Positions 18,137-26,807 of a stretch of 63,561 nucleotides of DNA are shown piece after piece. The notes beneath the pieces were generated by a model. It saw nothing but the letters and a program-made list of their open reading frames with translations, ran no database searches and had not been told where the DNA came from. This DNA is from JACJYC01 sp964558465 (GTDB lineage: Bacteria > Bacteroidota > Bacteroidia > Chitinophagales > Saprospiraceae), in the NCBI GenBank assembly GCA_964558465.1, contig CAZLEF010000038.1, forward strand, positions 1 through 63,561, given 5' to 3'. Position numbers and translations under genes: made by a program. Position 1 is the first letter of the stretch. Each line of letters opens with the position of its first letter.

Positions 18137-18550
18137 ATGGCTTTTTGGCTCGTCAAATCCGAACCCTATATGTTTGGTTTTCATAATCTTGTAGCAGACG
18201 GCAAAACCCGGTGGGACGGTGTGCGCAATTACGCCGCCAGAAATCACCTGCGGGCAATGGCCGAGGGGGACCTGGTGTTGTTTTACCACAGCAACGAAGG
18301 ACTGGCGGTTGTGGGGATCTGCAAAGTAGCCAAAACCGCTTATCCGGATCCGACCGCTGAATCGGGCGACTGGTCGGCGGTGGATATGGTCCCCGTTAAA
18401 GCCCTGAACAAGCCGGTACCCCTGGTCGCCATTAAAAATACACCCGAATTATCCGAAATGGGGCTGGTGCGGATTGGCCGGCTCTCGGTCATGCCGGTGA
18501 CAGAAGCAGAGTTCAGGAAGATTCTGGAGATGGGGGAAACGGAGGTTTAG
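18137..18550 (+). CDS. EVE domain protein
   Basis: This 137-aa protein begins MAFWLVKSEP, the typical EVE-domain opening. It continues with TRWDGVRNYAARNHLRAM, GDLVLFYHS, VVGICKVAK and YPDPT, the PUA-like fold that recognises modified bases. Free-standing EVE proteins of this size are common and are thought to bind modified nucleic acids. The start at 18137 is set by the family N-terminus; the upstream ATG at 18068 would precede the likely promoter. Monocistronic. Confidence 0.92.
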   Translation: MAFWLVKSEPYMFGFHNLVADGKTRWDGVRNYAARNHLRAMAEGDLVLFYHSNEGLAVVGICKVAKTAYPDPTAESGDWSAVDMVPVKALNKPVPLVAIKNTPELSEMGLVRIGRLSVMPVTEAEFRKILEMGETEV

Positions 18551-18918
18551 GGATTGATCCGATTCCTCGCATCAACAAATCAACGCATCAACAAATCAAC
18601 AATTGGTTCGATTGTCCATAGGACTCCTTTGGAGATTCGATTGGCTTCGCCGGAGCTTGAGAGTAGGAGGGATTGTTGGAGTACTAACCGTTTTGTCAAT
18701 CATTTGCTTAGCGGAAAAACGCGCATCTAATCACAAAATTTATACATTTTCTGATTTATGTTAAAGTTTTGTTATCAATAAAAATGCCTGGTAAATTGCG
18801 TGGCAAAACCGATTTTTATGGTAAAACCACGCGGAATCCCCCACCCGGGCACGGAGACTAAACAACAAAACCTGGCCCTCCTGGCATCAGGCCTGTCTAT
18901 ATCTGGCTGTTGTTTTTG
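18551..18918. other. Repeat words and leader before the toxin gene
   Basis: 18570-18610 is an array of ATCAACAA/ATCAACGC words, followed by an ATTGGTTCGATTG word (its complement-type partner). A 25-codon frame at 18784-18861 (MPGKLRGKTDFYG...) ends in TAA in the same frame as the toxin gene, which stays open from 18862. This may be a remnant of the missing upstream part of a longer polymorphic toxin. Confidence 0.4.
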
Positions 18919-19362
18919 ATGACTATTGTGGTGATGGGCAAAATGTCCCTCTCCAAAAACAAGCCGTTCCTGGAATACGATGGAAGAGGCGAGCCTAAAT
19001 TGGCGCCCTGGAGGCAGGATGATCTGGATAAGGAATTGAAACAATTACATGAAGCGGAACAATATGCATTGGTGGCAACAATCAACGGACCATTCCCTTG
19101 TTACAATTGCAAAAATTCAAGTATAATATTTCTGCATGAAGGAGAAATTTGGAAATACGGTTCCACTACCAAAGGAGAAAAAGGCAGGTATCCCGGAGGG
19201 CTGCCATTCCACGGTCTGATCTACGTCATTGAATATAAAGGTCATATTTTGGAGTGCCTGGAACAAGAAAAAATTAAGATATATTCATACCCATTATTGC
19301 CTGAAAATTTAAAACGTGATGTACCTTTGATCCGGCCACCCGGCAATAAACTCGACAGATAA
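18919..19362 (+). CDS. Orphan polymorphic-toxin-type nuclease domain (GIY-YIG-like)
   Basis: This protein is 147 aa from the ATG at 18919; in-frame ATGs also lie at 18934 and 18943, and the frame is open from 18862. The C-terminal half has a GIY-YIG-like order of conserved residues: a hydrophobic strand (SSIIFLHEGE), then WKYGSTTKGEKGRY (the Y-G strand followed by the candidate catalytic Arg), a Glu in CLEQEKIKIYSY, and a terminal Asn in RPPGNKLDR. That C-terminal signature resembles toxin tips of Rhs/polymorphic toxins. No delivery or repeat region precedes it. The next gene starts right after its stop codon, as toxin/immunity pairs do. Composition is clearly more AT-rich than neighbours. 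The nuclease assignment is inference. Confidence 0.62.
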   Translation: MTIVVMGKMSLSKNKPFLEYDGRGEPKLAPWRQDDLDKELKQLHEAEQYALVATINGPFPCYNCKNSSIIFLHEGEIWKYGSTTKGEKGRYPGGLPFHGLIYVIEYKGHILECLEQEKIKIYSYPLLPENLKRDVPLIRPPGNKLDR

Positions 19363-19773
19363 ATGAACAAAGAAAGATTCTTCCATATTGGCGGCATCGT
19401 AGAAGAAGAGAATAAAAAAAAATTCTTGAAAATTGGTCAATTTATCAAGGCCCTGGAAGATAATATCAACCTCAATACCTATGGAGCAGGCATTGCTTCC
19501 ATTATTTATATACCCATTGGCCTACCGGCCTGTGATGAATTCCATCAAGAGAAGATGGTATATAAAAACAGGAATAAAAAAATGGATATCCGGCTCAAAC
19601 TGGATTATCAAAAGCTAAAAAATGCCACCGATCAGGAGTTCCTCCAAATGGTTGCCGACCTTTTTCTTTTTTCCATCGACCGGTTCAAGCGGCATCGGGT
19701 CAAAAATTTCGACATCCCGGCCTTTAAAGAAGACGTCCAAAAGGTCTTCCGGGAACGGAATTGGATCCGGTGA
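19363..19773 (+). CDS. Probable immunity protein of the adjacent toxin
   Basis: This 136-aa soluble protein has its ATG directly after the toxin TAA. It is lysine-rich, mostly helical in the C-terminal half (ATDQEFLQMVADLFLFSIDRF), with a beta-rich middle (ASIIYIPIGLP). I do not recognise a specific Imm family. The call rests on zero spacing to a toxin-like gene, size and shared AT-rich composition. Confidence 0.6.
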   Translation: MNKERFFHIGGIVEEENKKKFLKIGQFIKALEDNINLNTYGAGIASIIYIPIGLPACDEFHQEKMVYKNRNKKMDIRLKLDYQKLKNATDQEFLQMVADLFLFSIDRFKRHRVKNFDIPAFKEDVQKVFRERNWIR

Positions 19774-19797
19774 GGGGTAGACTGCAGTTTGCAGTCA

Positions 19798-19911
19798 GGC
19801 AACTGAGCGGAGTCGAAGTTTGCAGTTTGCAGTCAGGCAACTGAGCGGAGTCGAAGTTTGCAGTTTGCAGTCAGGCAACTGAGCGGAGTCGAAGTGGGCA
19901 GTCCGCAGTAA
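19798..19911. repeat. Three tandem 38-bp units containing CAACTGAGCGGAGTCGAAG
   Basis: The unit begins at 19798, 19836 and 19874 with a period of exactly 38 bp; the third copy diverges after the GAAG. The core word recurs with changes at about 16850 and 26630 and, reverse-complemented, at 59622-59641. It lies between the immunity gene and lepA. Confidence 0.9.
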
Positions 19912-19963
19912 GTAAATATTTTTTCACGAACCCCTCCGCATATCCTCCCATTAAAAATCCTCG

Positions 19964-19971
19964 TATATTTG
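19964..19971 (+). promoter_or_regulatory. -7 box (TATATTTG) of lepA
   Basis: A perfect TAnnTTTG match ends 5 nt before the lepA ATG at 19977, suggesting a leaderless or near-leaderless lepA mRNA. Confidence 0.55.
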
Positions 19972-19976
19972 CGCCC

Positions 19977-21767
19977 ATGAAACATATCAGGAATTTTTGC
20001 GTCATCGCGCACATTGATCATGGGAAAAGCACCCTCTCCGACAGGCTGCTGGAAACGACGAAGACAGTATCGAACCGGGATTTGAGGGAACAGACGTTGG
20101 ACGACATGGATCTCGAACGCGAACGCGGGATCACGATCAAAAGCCACGCCATCCAGTTAAATTACCTGCATACAGACGGCATTAACTATATCCTGAACCT
20201 GATCGATACTCCGGGCCACGTGGATTTTTCCTACGAAGTGTCACGCTCCATCGCCGCCTGCGAAGGCGCCTTGCTGCTCGTCGACGCCAGCCAGGGCATC
20301 CAGGCGCAAACGATCTCCAATCTTTACCTCGCCATCGATCACGACCTGGAGATCATCCCCATCCTGAACAAGGTGGATATGGAAAGCGCCATGATCGACG
20401 AGGTTTCCGACCAGATCATCGACCTCATCGGGTGCAAAAAAGACGATATCGTCCTGGCCAGCGGTAAAACCGGCCTGGGCGTCGACAATATCCTGAAAGC
20501 GATCGTCGAACGCATCCCGGCGCCAAAAGGCGACCCGGAGGCGCCTCTGCAGGCCCTGATCTTCGACTCGATCTTCAACTCCTTCCGGGGGGTGATCGCC
20601 AATATCCGCATCATGAACGGCACGCTGCGGAAAGGGGACAAGGTCCGTTTTGTCAATGCCGGAAAAGAATACGACGCCGACGAAATCGGTGTGCTTCAAC
20701 TCGACTACCGCCCCAAGCCGGAATTATCCGCCGGCAACGTCGGCTACATCATCACCGGCATCAAAACCTCCAAGGAGATCAAAGTGGGCGATACCATCAC
20801 CCATGTATCCCGGCCTTGCGCCGATTCCATCAAGGGTTTTGAAGATGTGAAACCCATGGTCTTTGCCGGTATCTTCCCGCTCGACAACGACGACTTCGAA
20901 GACCTGCGCGACAGCCTGGAAAAACTTCAGCTCAACGACGCTTCCCTGGTCTTCGAACCGGAATCTTCCACCGCGCTGGGTTTCGGTTTTCGTTGCGGCT
21001 TCCTCGGCATGCTCCACCTCGAGATCGTTCAGGAACGCCTGGCCCGGGAGTTTAACCAGGATGTCATTACCACCATTCCGAACGTTTCTTATTTCGCCTA
21101 TACCAAAAAAGGGGAAAAGATCTCCGTTCGCAACCCGGTCGACCTGCCCGACCCGACCCTGATCGACTCCGTCGAGGAACCTTATATCCGCGCCCAGATC
21201 ATCACCAAACCGGAATACATCGGCGTCATCATGACCCTGTGCATGGAAAAACGGGGCATCATGACCAAACAATACTACCTGACCCCGGAACGGGTGGAGC
21301 TGACCTTCGAACTCCCCCTCGCCGAGATCGTGTTCGATTTTTACGACCGGCTCAAGTCCATTTCAAGGGGTTACGCATCCTTTGATTACCAAATGTTCGA
21401 CTACCGAGAATCGGATCTGGTCAAGCTGGACATCAAACTGAACGGCGAGAACGTCGACGCCCTCTGCGCCCTCGTGCACCGGGATAAAGCCGAGGCCTTC
21501 GGCCGGAAGATCTGCAAACGGCTCAAGGATCTGTTGCCGCGCCAGCAGTTTGTCATCGCCATCCAGGCTGCTATCGGCGCCAAGATCATCGCCCGTGAAA
21601 CCATCTCCGCCATGCGCAAGGATGTGACCGCCAAATGTTACGGCGGCGATATTTCGCGGAAACGCAAGCTGCTGGAAAAACAGAAAGAGGGTAAAAAGAA
21701 GATGCGGCAGTTCGGCAAGGTTGAGGTGCCGCAGAAGGCATTTTTGGAGGTGTTGAAGTTGGAATAA
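19977..21767 (+). CDS. lepA: Elongation factor 4 (LepA), back-translocating ribosomal GTPase
   Basis: This 596-aa protein is full length for EF4. G motifs are present: AHIDHGKST (G1, about residue 10), RERGITIKS (G2), DTPGHVDF (G3) and LNKVDM (G4). EF-G-like domains II, III and V follow, and the LepA-specific C-terminal domain ends with RKLLEKQKEGKKKMRQFGKV. EF4 acts on stalled or misassembled ribosomes. It is normally a lone gene in Bacteroidota, as here. Confidence 0.97.
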   Translation: MKHIRNFCVIAHIDHGKSTLSDRLLETTKTVSNRDLREQTLDDMDLERERGITIKSHAIQLNYLHTDGINYILNLIDTPGHVDFSYEVSRSIAACEGALLLVDASQGIQAQTISNLYLAIDHDLEIIPILNKVDMESAMIDEVSDQIIDLIGCKKDDIVLASGKTGLGVDNILKAIVERIPAPKGDPEAPLQALIFDSIFNSFRGVIANIRIMNGTLRKGDKVRFVNAGKEYDADEIGVLQLDYRPKPELSAGNVGYIITGIKTSKEIKVGDTITHVSRPCADSIKGFEDVKPMVFAGIFPLDNDDFEDLRDSLEKLQLNDASLVFEPESSTALGFGFRCGFLGMLHLEIVQERLAREFNQDVITTIPNVSYFAYTKKGEKISVRNPVDLPDPTLIDSVEEPYIRAQIITKPEYIGVIMTLCMEKRGIMTKQYYLTPERVELTFELPLAEIVFDFYDRLKSISRGYASFDYQMFDYRESDLVKLDIKLNGENVDALCALVHRDKAEAFGRKICKRLKDLLPRQQFVIAIQAAIGAKIIARETISAMRKDVTAKCYGGDISRKRKLLEKQKEGKKKMRQFGKVEVPQKAFLEVLKLE

Positions 21768-21768
21768 T

Positions 21769-21912
21769 GGTTCGATTGATTCGATTGATTCGATTGGTTC
21801 GATTGATTCGATTGATTCGATTGATTCGATTGATTCGATTGATTCGATTGGTTCGATTGGTTCGATTGGTTCGATTGATTCGATTGGTTCGATTGGTTCG
21901 ATTGGTTCGATT
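21769..21912. repeat. 9-bp minisatellite (ATTCGATTG), 16 copies
   Basis: Sixteen uninterrupted 9-bp units, varying only between ATTCGATTG and GTTCGATTG, begin two bases after the lepA stop. Because the period is a multiple of three, several frames stay open here on both strands; those are artefacts. The array ends in TTCGATTCCTCGAATC, where the complementary word AATCAAC takes over. Confidence 0.97.
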
Positions 21913-22000
21913 CCTCGAATCAACGACTTGCCACGCCACAGGCGTGGAATCAACGTATCAAAAAATCAACAAATCAACAATCGATTCAGTTCCTACCCCC
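21913..22000. repeat. AATCAACAA words with palindromic cassette
   Basis: Words AATCAACG/AATCAACAA, complementary to the preceding 9-bp array, flank the cassette CCACGCCACAGGCGTGG at 21931-21947. The pair of arrays could fold into a long hairpin 3' of lepA. Confidence 0.75.
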
Positions 22001-22024
22001 CAAATACCAGCCCACTGATCGCCC

Positions 22025-22531
22025 GTGAAAAAGATCATGATCATCGGTTGTTCCGGGGCCGGAAAATCTACCCTTTCCCGGGAATTACACCAAATATTGG
22101 GTATTGAATTGTACCACCTGGACCAGTACTTCTGGCAGTCGGGGTGGGTGGAAACGCCGCATGCCGAATGGAAACAAAGCCTTCAGGATATCCTCCAACG
22201 TCCGCAGTGGATTATGGACGGCAATTTCGGCAGTTCGATGGAAGAACGCCTGCAACACGCGGATACCATAATTTTCCTTGATTTTTCCCGTTGGATCTGC
22301 CTTTACCGGGCCCTGAAACGAATTATCGGGAGTTATGGGAAGACCCGACCGGATATGGCGCCGGGCTGTCCTGAGCGGTTCGACTGGAAATTTTTCAGCT
22401 TTATCTTCCATTTCCCGGAAAAACACAGGCCTGCTATCCTGGAACGGCTGAAAAAGAAAAGGCCGGAGGTTAGGGTTTATTGGTTGAAGACCCCGGCGGA
22501 GGTGAGGTTTTTTTTGGGAGGATTGCGGTAG
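22025..22531 (+). CDS. Small P-loop kinase-like protein (adenylate-kinase/topology-modulation-like)
   Basis: This 168-aa protein starts with GTG at 22025. This start is chosen because the P-loop IGCSGAGKST at residues 7-16 needs the preceding strand. Other marks are the HLDQYFWQSGW region after strand 2, WIMDGNF, a DFSRW strand and an RRxK-type lid region. The pattern is that of the FlaR/'DNA topology modulation protein' group of nucleoside-monophosphate-kinase-like ATPases. The substrate is unknown. It lies between two repeat arrays. Confidence 0.8.
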   Translation: MKKIMIIGCSGAGKSTLSRELHQILGIELYHLDQYFWQSGWVETPHAEWKQSLQDILQRPQWIMDGNFGSSMEERLQHADTIIFLDFSRWICLYRALKRIIGSYGKTRPDMAPGCPERFDWKFFSFIFHFPEKHRPAILERLKKKRPEVRVYWLKTPAEVRFFLGGLR

Positions 22532-22540
22532 TTGGTTGAG

Positions 22541-22686
22541 GTGGTTTGGGGTGGTTCAGTTCCTCAATTCCTCGGTTCCTCGGTTCCTCATTTCTGGTTT
22601 GGGGTTGTTTGGAGTGGTTTGGGGTGGTTCAGTTCCTCAATTCCTCGGTTCCTCGATTCTTCATTTCTGGTTTGGAGTTGTTTGGG
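22541..22686. repeat. 73-bp tandem duplication of TTCCTCGG/GGTTTGGGG words
   Basis: Two copies of a 73-bp unit (22541-22613 and 22614-22686) are themselves built of GGTTCCTC and GGTTTGGGGT words; related words continue to about 22740. All three plus frames stay open for 67-84 codons; none is a credible gene. Confidence 0.85.
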
Positions 22687-22811
22687 GTTGTTCGGGATTG
22701 TTCGGTTCCTCGGTTCTTCAGTTCCTCAGTTCCTCCGTTCGATCGTTAGCGGTCAAGCTATTGTTTATTAGGGTTGGAGAATTAACTTAGCGCATCAAAC
22801 AACCAACCGAT

Positions 22812-25328
22812 ATGAAGATGCGCAGCCATTTCCTGTTTTTTACCCTGATTTTCTGTTATGCGCTTGCCCTTCGCGGCCAGCCCCTGCAGCTTTGGTACGA
22901 TTCGCCCGCCAATGCCTGGGTGGAGAGCCTGCCTGTCGGCAACGGCAGTTTCGGCATGATGATCCCCGGCAAAACGGGCAAGGACACCTTGTACCTCAAC
23001 CACGGCACGTTCTGGTCGGGGGAACCGAAGGACTGGAACAACCCGGATGCCGTCAACCATATCCCGGAAATGAAAAGGCTGGTGGCAGAGCGAAAATTCA
23101 AGGAAGCCGACGAATTGTCGCGTAAGATCCAGGGGCCGTTTAACCAATCCTACCAACCGCTGGGCAACCTGATCCTGGATTTTGGCCACGAAACCGGCAT
23201 AACCAACTACCGGCGCGACCTGGACCTGCACGCCGCCACCGCTGCTGTGGGTTATACCCATGAGGGTGTCGTTTTCAAACGTGAAATCTGGGCGAGTTTC
23301 CCGGACGAGGCCATCTTCATCCGGCTGACGGCCGGCCAAAAAGGCGGACTCTCCTTCAAAGCAGGATTTGAATCCCTGGTCAGGTACAAGGTCCGCACTG
23401 AAAACGAGCTGCTCAAAATGCGCTGCAAAGCCCCCAAACACGTCGAACCGAGCTACCGCGGCGAGTTCACCCCCGGGCAAGCCGTCCAGTTTGACGACTG
23501 GGGCGGCAAAGGCATGGAAGCCGAAACCTGGCTGAAGATCCGCCTCACTGACGGAACGCTGAAATACGAGGGGGCCACCGCCGTGGTGGAAAACGCTACC
23601 GAAGCCCTGTTGATCCTCACCTGCGGGACCAGCTACAGCGGCCGGTTCAAATCGCCGTCGACGGAGGGCGCCGACCCCGCGTTAATCGCCGGCGACCTGA
23701 TGAAAGCCGTTGGAAAAACATCCTACAGCCAACTCCGGAAACGGCATTTGAAAGATTACCAGTCCCTGTTCGGACGTGTCAATCTGGCGCTGCCCGCCGC
23801 CGGTACCCGCGATCTGCCGACCGACCAACGCATCATCCGGTACGCTGTCAATGAAGACCCTTCCCTGGCGGCCCTGTTGTTCCAGTACGGTCGTTACCTG
23901 TTGATCTCTTCCTCCCGACAAGGCGGGCAACCCGCCAATTTGCAGGGCATCTGGTCGAACGACCTGCGGCCGCCCTGGAGCGCCAATTACACGATCAACA
24001 TCAACACCGAAATGAATTACTGGCCGGCGGAAACCTGCAACCTCCCCGAAGCCGCCGGGCCGCTGTTCGACCTGGTGAAAGACATGGCAGTCAACGGCAA
24101 GGAAACGGCGCGGATCAACTACGGCCTCGACGGCTGGTGCGCCCACCACAACGCCGACCTCTGGGGCCAGACCGCGCCTGTGGGGGATTACGGCAAAGGC
24201 CACCCCGTATGGGCCAACTGGCCCATGGGCGGCGCCTGGCTCAGCACTCATTTATACGAACACTACCTCTTTACCGGCGACATGAAATTTCTGGAAAGCT
24301 ACTACCCGATTATCAAAGGCGCCGTGCAATTCATGACCGGTATGCTGGTAAAAAACAAGGAAGGGTTTTACGAACCCTTTCTGGGCATTTCTCCTGAAAA
24401 TGTGTACAAATTTGAAGGGGAAGACCGCGCCATATCACCCGGCGTTGCCATGGACCTCGCTCTCTGCCGCGAATTATTCACCCGCTGCATCCAAGCCGCC
24501 GAAAAACTGAATACCGATGCAACCTTCAGGGCAGAGCTCAGGGATATTCTGGATCATTTTCAACCCTACCGAATCAACAGCAGCGGTATTCTCATGGAAT
24601 GGGGCGAAGACTTTGAAGAAAGCGACCCGCATCACCGGCATTTATCCCATTTACTGGGTCTGCAACCCGGCAACCAGATCAACCCCTGGGACAGCCCCGA
24701 ACTTTTCATGGCCGCCAAAAATTCGTTATTGCGGCGCGGCGACGAAGCCACCGGCTGGTCGATGGGCTGGAAAACCTGCCTCTGGGCCCGCCTGCTGGAC
24801 GGCGACCACGCGATGATCATCCTGAAAAATTTATTTACGCCGGTTGGGTACGGCGAAGCCACAAATTACCATCGCGGGGGGCTGTATCGCAGTATGCTCG
24901 ACGCGCATCCGCCCTTCCAGATCGACGGCAATTTTGGCGTAACGGCCGGTATTGCGGAGATGCTGGTCCAGTCGCACACAGGGGCCGTACACCTTCTTCC
25001 TGCCTTACCCACCAAATGGCACAACGGCTCGGTGAAGGGCTTGCGTTGCCGGGGCGGTTTTGTGGTCGACCTGGAGTGGCAGAACGGGCAGGTGAAGCGC
25101 GGGCGCATCCGGTCTACCCTGGGCGGGGCGCTCCGGATCCGTTCGCCGAAGCCCTTGCAGATCAAGGGGGCGAAACCGGCGCAAGGGCCGGCGCCTGCGA
25201 TGCTTTCTGCGGTGGATGCGGGGAAACCGGTTTATCTGGATGCGGGCACGAAGCTGCCGAAGCCGAAGTTGCCGGTGGTGTATGAGTATGATTTGGTGAT
25301 GAAGAAGGGGAAAACGGTTGAGTTTTAG
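22812..25328 (+). CDS. Glycoside hydrolase family 95 (alpha-L-fucosidase/galactosidase)
   Basis: This 838-aa exported enzyme has a signal peptide at residues 1-22, then the GH95 opening LWYDSPANAWVESLPVGNGS. It continues with an N-terminal beta domain (to about 280), an (alpha/alpha)6 barrel and a C-terminal beta domain. The family active-site marks are present: the paired asparagines N396 and N398 in TININTEMNYWPA, the EWGEDFEESDPHHRHLSHL segment (about 595-615) and Asp705 in IDGNFG. GH95 enzymes release terminal alpha-1,2-L-fucose or related L-galactose by inversion. No SusC/SusD pair is adjacent, so it is not in an obvious polysaccharide utilisation locus. Confidence 0.92.
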   Translation: MKMRSHFLFFTLIFCYALALRGQPLQLWYDSPANAWVESLPVGNGSFGMMIPGKTGKDTLYLNHGTFWSGEPKDWNNPDAVNHIPEMKRLVAERKFKEADELSRKIQGPFNQSYQPLGNLILDFGHETGITNYRRDLDLHAATAAVGYTHEGVVFKREIWASFPDEAIFIRLTAGQKGGLSFKAGFESLVRYKVRTENELLKMRCKAPKHVEPSYRGEFTPGQAVQFDDWGGKGMEAETWLKIRLTDGTLKYEGATAVVENATEALLILTCGTSYSGRFKSPSTEGADPALIAGDLMKAVGKTSYSQLRKRHLKDYQSLFGRVNLALPAAGTRDLPTDQRIIRYAVNEDPSLAALLFQYGRYLLISSSRQGGQPANLQGIWSNDLRPPWSANYTININTEMNYWPAETCNLPEAAGPLFDLVKDMAVNGKETARINYGLDGWCAHHNADLWGQTAPVGDYGKGHPVWANWPMGGAWLSTHLYEHYLFTGDMKFLESYYPIIKGAVQFMTGMLVKNKEGFYEPFLGISPENVYKFEGEDRAISPGVAMDLALCRELFTRCIQAAEKLNTDATFRAELRDILDHFQPYRINSSGILMEWGEDFEESDPHHRHLSHLLGLQPGNQINPWDSPELFMAAKNSLLRRGDEATGWSMGWKTCLWARLLDGDHAMIILKNLFTPVGYGEATNYHRGGLYRSMLDAHPPFQIDGNFGVTAGIAEMLVQSHTGAVHLLPALPTKWHNGSVKGLRCRGGFVVDLEWQNGQVKRGRIRSTLGGALRIRSPKPLQIKGAKPAQGPAPAMLSAVDAGKPVYLDAGTKLPKPKLPVVYEYDLVMKKGKTVEF

Positions 25329-25338
25329 GAATTGGTTC

Positions 25339-25515
25339 GATTGGTTCGATTGATTCGCCACGCCGCGGCGTGGTCGATTGATTCGATTGATTGGCCACGC
25401 CGCGGCGTGGTACCCGCATGGGCCTTGGACCGGGCGGGGAATGGATTGGTTGGCCACGCCGCGGCGTGGTACCCGCATGGGCCTTAGCCCGGGCGGGGGT
25501 TGGATTGCTCCGAAA
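25339..25515. repeat. ATTCGATTG words with three CCACGCCGCGGCGTGG palindromes
   Basis: Three perfect 16-bp palindromes lie at 25358-25373, 25395-25410 and 25454-25469. The last two head a larger direct repeat of about 59 bp that continues TACCCGCATGGGCCTT and GGGCGGGG. Flanking words are TTGATTCGATTGG, as in the array after lepA. The array is directly 3' of the GH95 gene. Confidence 0.92.
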
Positions 25516-25611
25516 CGGCAATCCTTCGAATTAAGCACTCCAATGACGAATTGGTATCATTTAACTCATTCAAGAATTCCAAACACATCTGGTTAACAAA
25601 TGAGGTGTTTT

Positions 25612-25712
25612 TTTTCACCACATAAGATACATAGAAAACATAAGAGGCAATGCCTTCGGCATTGATCTATTATGGTTCTTCTATGTGTTCTTATGTACCT
25701 TATGTGGTGGAA
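25612..25712. repeat. Inverted repeat of ACATAAG words with inner hairpin
   Basis: Imperfect arms of about 33 nt (left from CACCACATAAG at 25616, right to CTTATGTGGTGG at about 25710) enclose the small perfect hairpin AATGCCTTCGGCATT at 25649-25663. It may end transcription of GH95 or of ung. The rest of the gap to 25852 shows no gene. Confidence 0.75.
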
Positions 25713-25852
25713 ATACCCACGCTAAGGCAGGTTGCGAAGCAATCCTGACCGGCATTACGGGAATCCCTGATTTTTGACTCCCAAAAGGTGCTTTAAGGCT
25801 TGAGAAATTTTGACCACTTGAACTATAATTATGTAGTCTTCTCAGACCAATA

Positions 25853-26530
25853 TCATTCCAAAATCCCCCAATCAATCCCCCCTACCCCATTTTTCTCCAG
25901 GTATTCGTTGGCTTTGGAGAAATGTTTGCAGCCTTGAAAGCCGTTGCCGGCCAGCGGCGAGGGATGCGGCGCTTCCAGGATCAGGTGTCGTGAGCCGTCG
26001 ATCAGGTCTTTTTTCTTTTTGGCGAAATTGCCCCAGAGCATAAACACGAGGTGATCGCGTTCGCGGGAGAGCGTCCGGATGACGGCGTCGGTAAAATTTT
26101 GCCACCCGATTTGGGCGTGGGAACCCGCCATGTTCTTTTCCACAGTCAGCATGGCGTTGAGGAGGAATACCCCGCGCCGGGCCCATTCTGTCAGGTCGCC
26201 GTGGCGTGGGATGGGCGTTCCTGTATCATTGTGCAGTTCTTTATAAATATTGGCCAGAGAGGGCGGGATGCGCACCCCTTTTGGCACCGAAAAGCTCAGG
26301 CCCATGGCCTCGCCCGGGTTGTGGTAAGGGTCCTGGCCCAGGACAACCACTTTCACCTGCCGGAACGGCGTGGTGTTAAACGCATTGAAGATCAGGGGGC
26401 CCGGCGGAAAGATGGTTTTTCCCGCTGCTTTTTCCTTGCGCAGGAAGGCGGCAATGGCCTGAAAATACGGCTGTTCGAATTCCTGAGACAAGACGGCTTT
26501 CCAGGATGCCTCTATTTTTACGTCGTTCAT
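25853..26530 (-). CDS. ung: Uracil-DNA glycosylase, family 1
   Basis: This 225-aa protein has the family-1 active-site string VVVLGQDPYHNPG (catalytic Asp, about residues 60-72), the LNAMLTVEKNMAGSH segment and the DNA-intercalation/His motif HPSPLAGNGF near residue 190. It removes uracil from DNA in base-excision repair. It stands alone between repeat arrays. Confidence 0.96.
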   Translation of the reverse strand: MNDVKIEASWKAVLSQEFEQPYFQAIAAFLRKEKAAGKTIFPPGPLIFNAFNTTPFRQVKVVVLGQDPYHNPGEAMGLSFSVPKGVRIPPSLANIYKELHNDTGTPIPRHGDLTEWARRGVFLLNAMLTVEKNMAGSHAQIGWQNFTDAVIRTLSRERDHLVFMLWGNFAKKKKDLIDGSRHLILEAPHPSPLAGNGFQGCKHFSKANEYLEKNGVGGIDWGILE

Positions 26531-26807
26531 GGTGCGAAGTTATGGATAAAAGTTGTCAGTTGTCAGTTGTCAGTTGTCAGTCTCTGCCCGCTGAAGCCTC
26601 GGCGAAAGCGGGGGTCAGTTGCGGGAACTGAGCGCAGCCGAAGTTCAGTGGTCAGTTCCCCCTTTGTACCGCCGACGTCCCGTCGGTCGGGCCGGATGGC
26701 AGTCCTTTTTCCGTTTAAAGAAAGAAGACTTACTTGAGAAGGCTTCAAAGAAAACGGATTTTCAATTGACAACGGCTGAAAAGACTGCCAACTGCAGACT
26801 GGCCCCC
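26531..26807. repeat. GTTGTCAGTTGTCAG word array with three nested cassettes
   Basis: GTTGTCA words at 26550-26582 are followed by a GC cassette (26586-26614, related to 8467-8498), the GAGCGCAGCCGAAGTTCAG word (about 26630-26648) and a second palindromic cassette around CCGACGTCCCGTCGG (26667-26700, related to 43648-43681). TTGACAAC and GACTGCCAACTGCAGACTG words close the array. Confidence 0.8.

Noticed and set aside
21769..21912. Replication origin iterons
   Set aside because: The 9-bp units are perfect tandem words with no DnaA-box match and no replication gene nearby; other gaps hold similar arrays with different words.
21363..22018. Long frames rich in IEPIES, NRTNRI or RLIRLV repeats on both strands after lepA
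   Set aside because: They are translations of the 9-bp minisatellite, whose period keeps frames open; they lack a start context and run into lepA or other genes.
22532..22790. Three overlapping plus-strand frames (67-84 aa) after the P-loop kinase
   Set aside because: They translate a 73-bp tandem repeat in three frames; no protein features.
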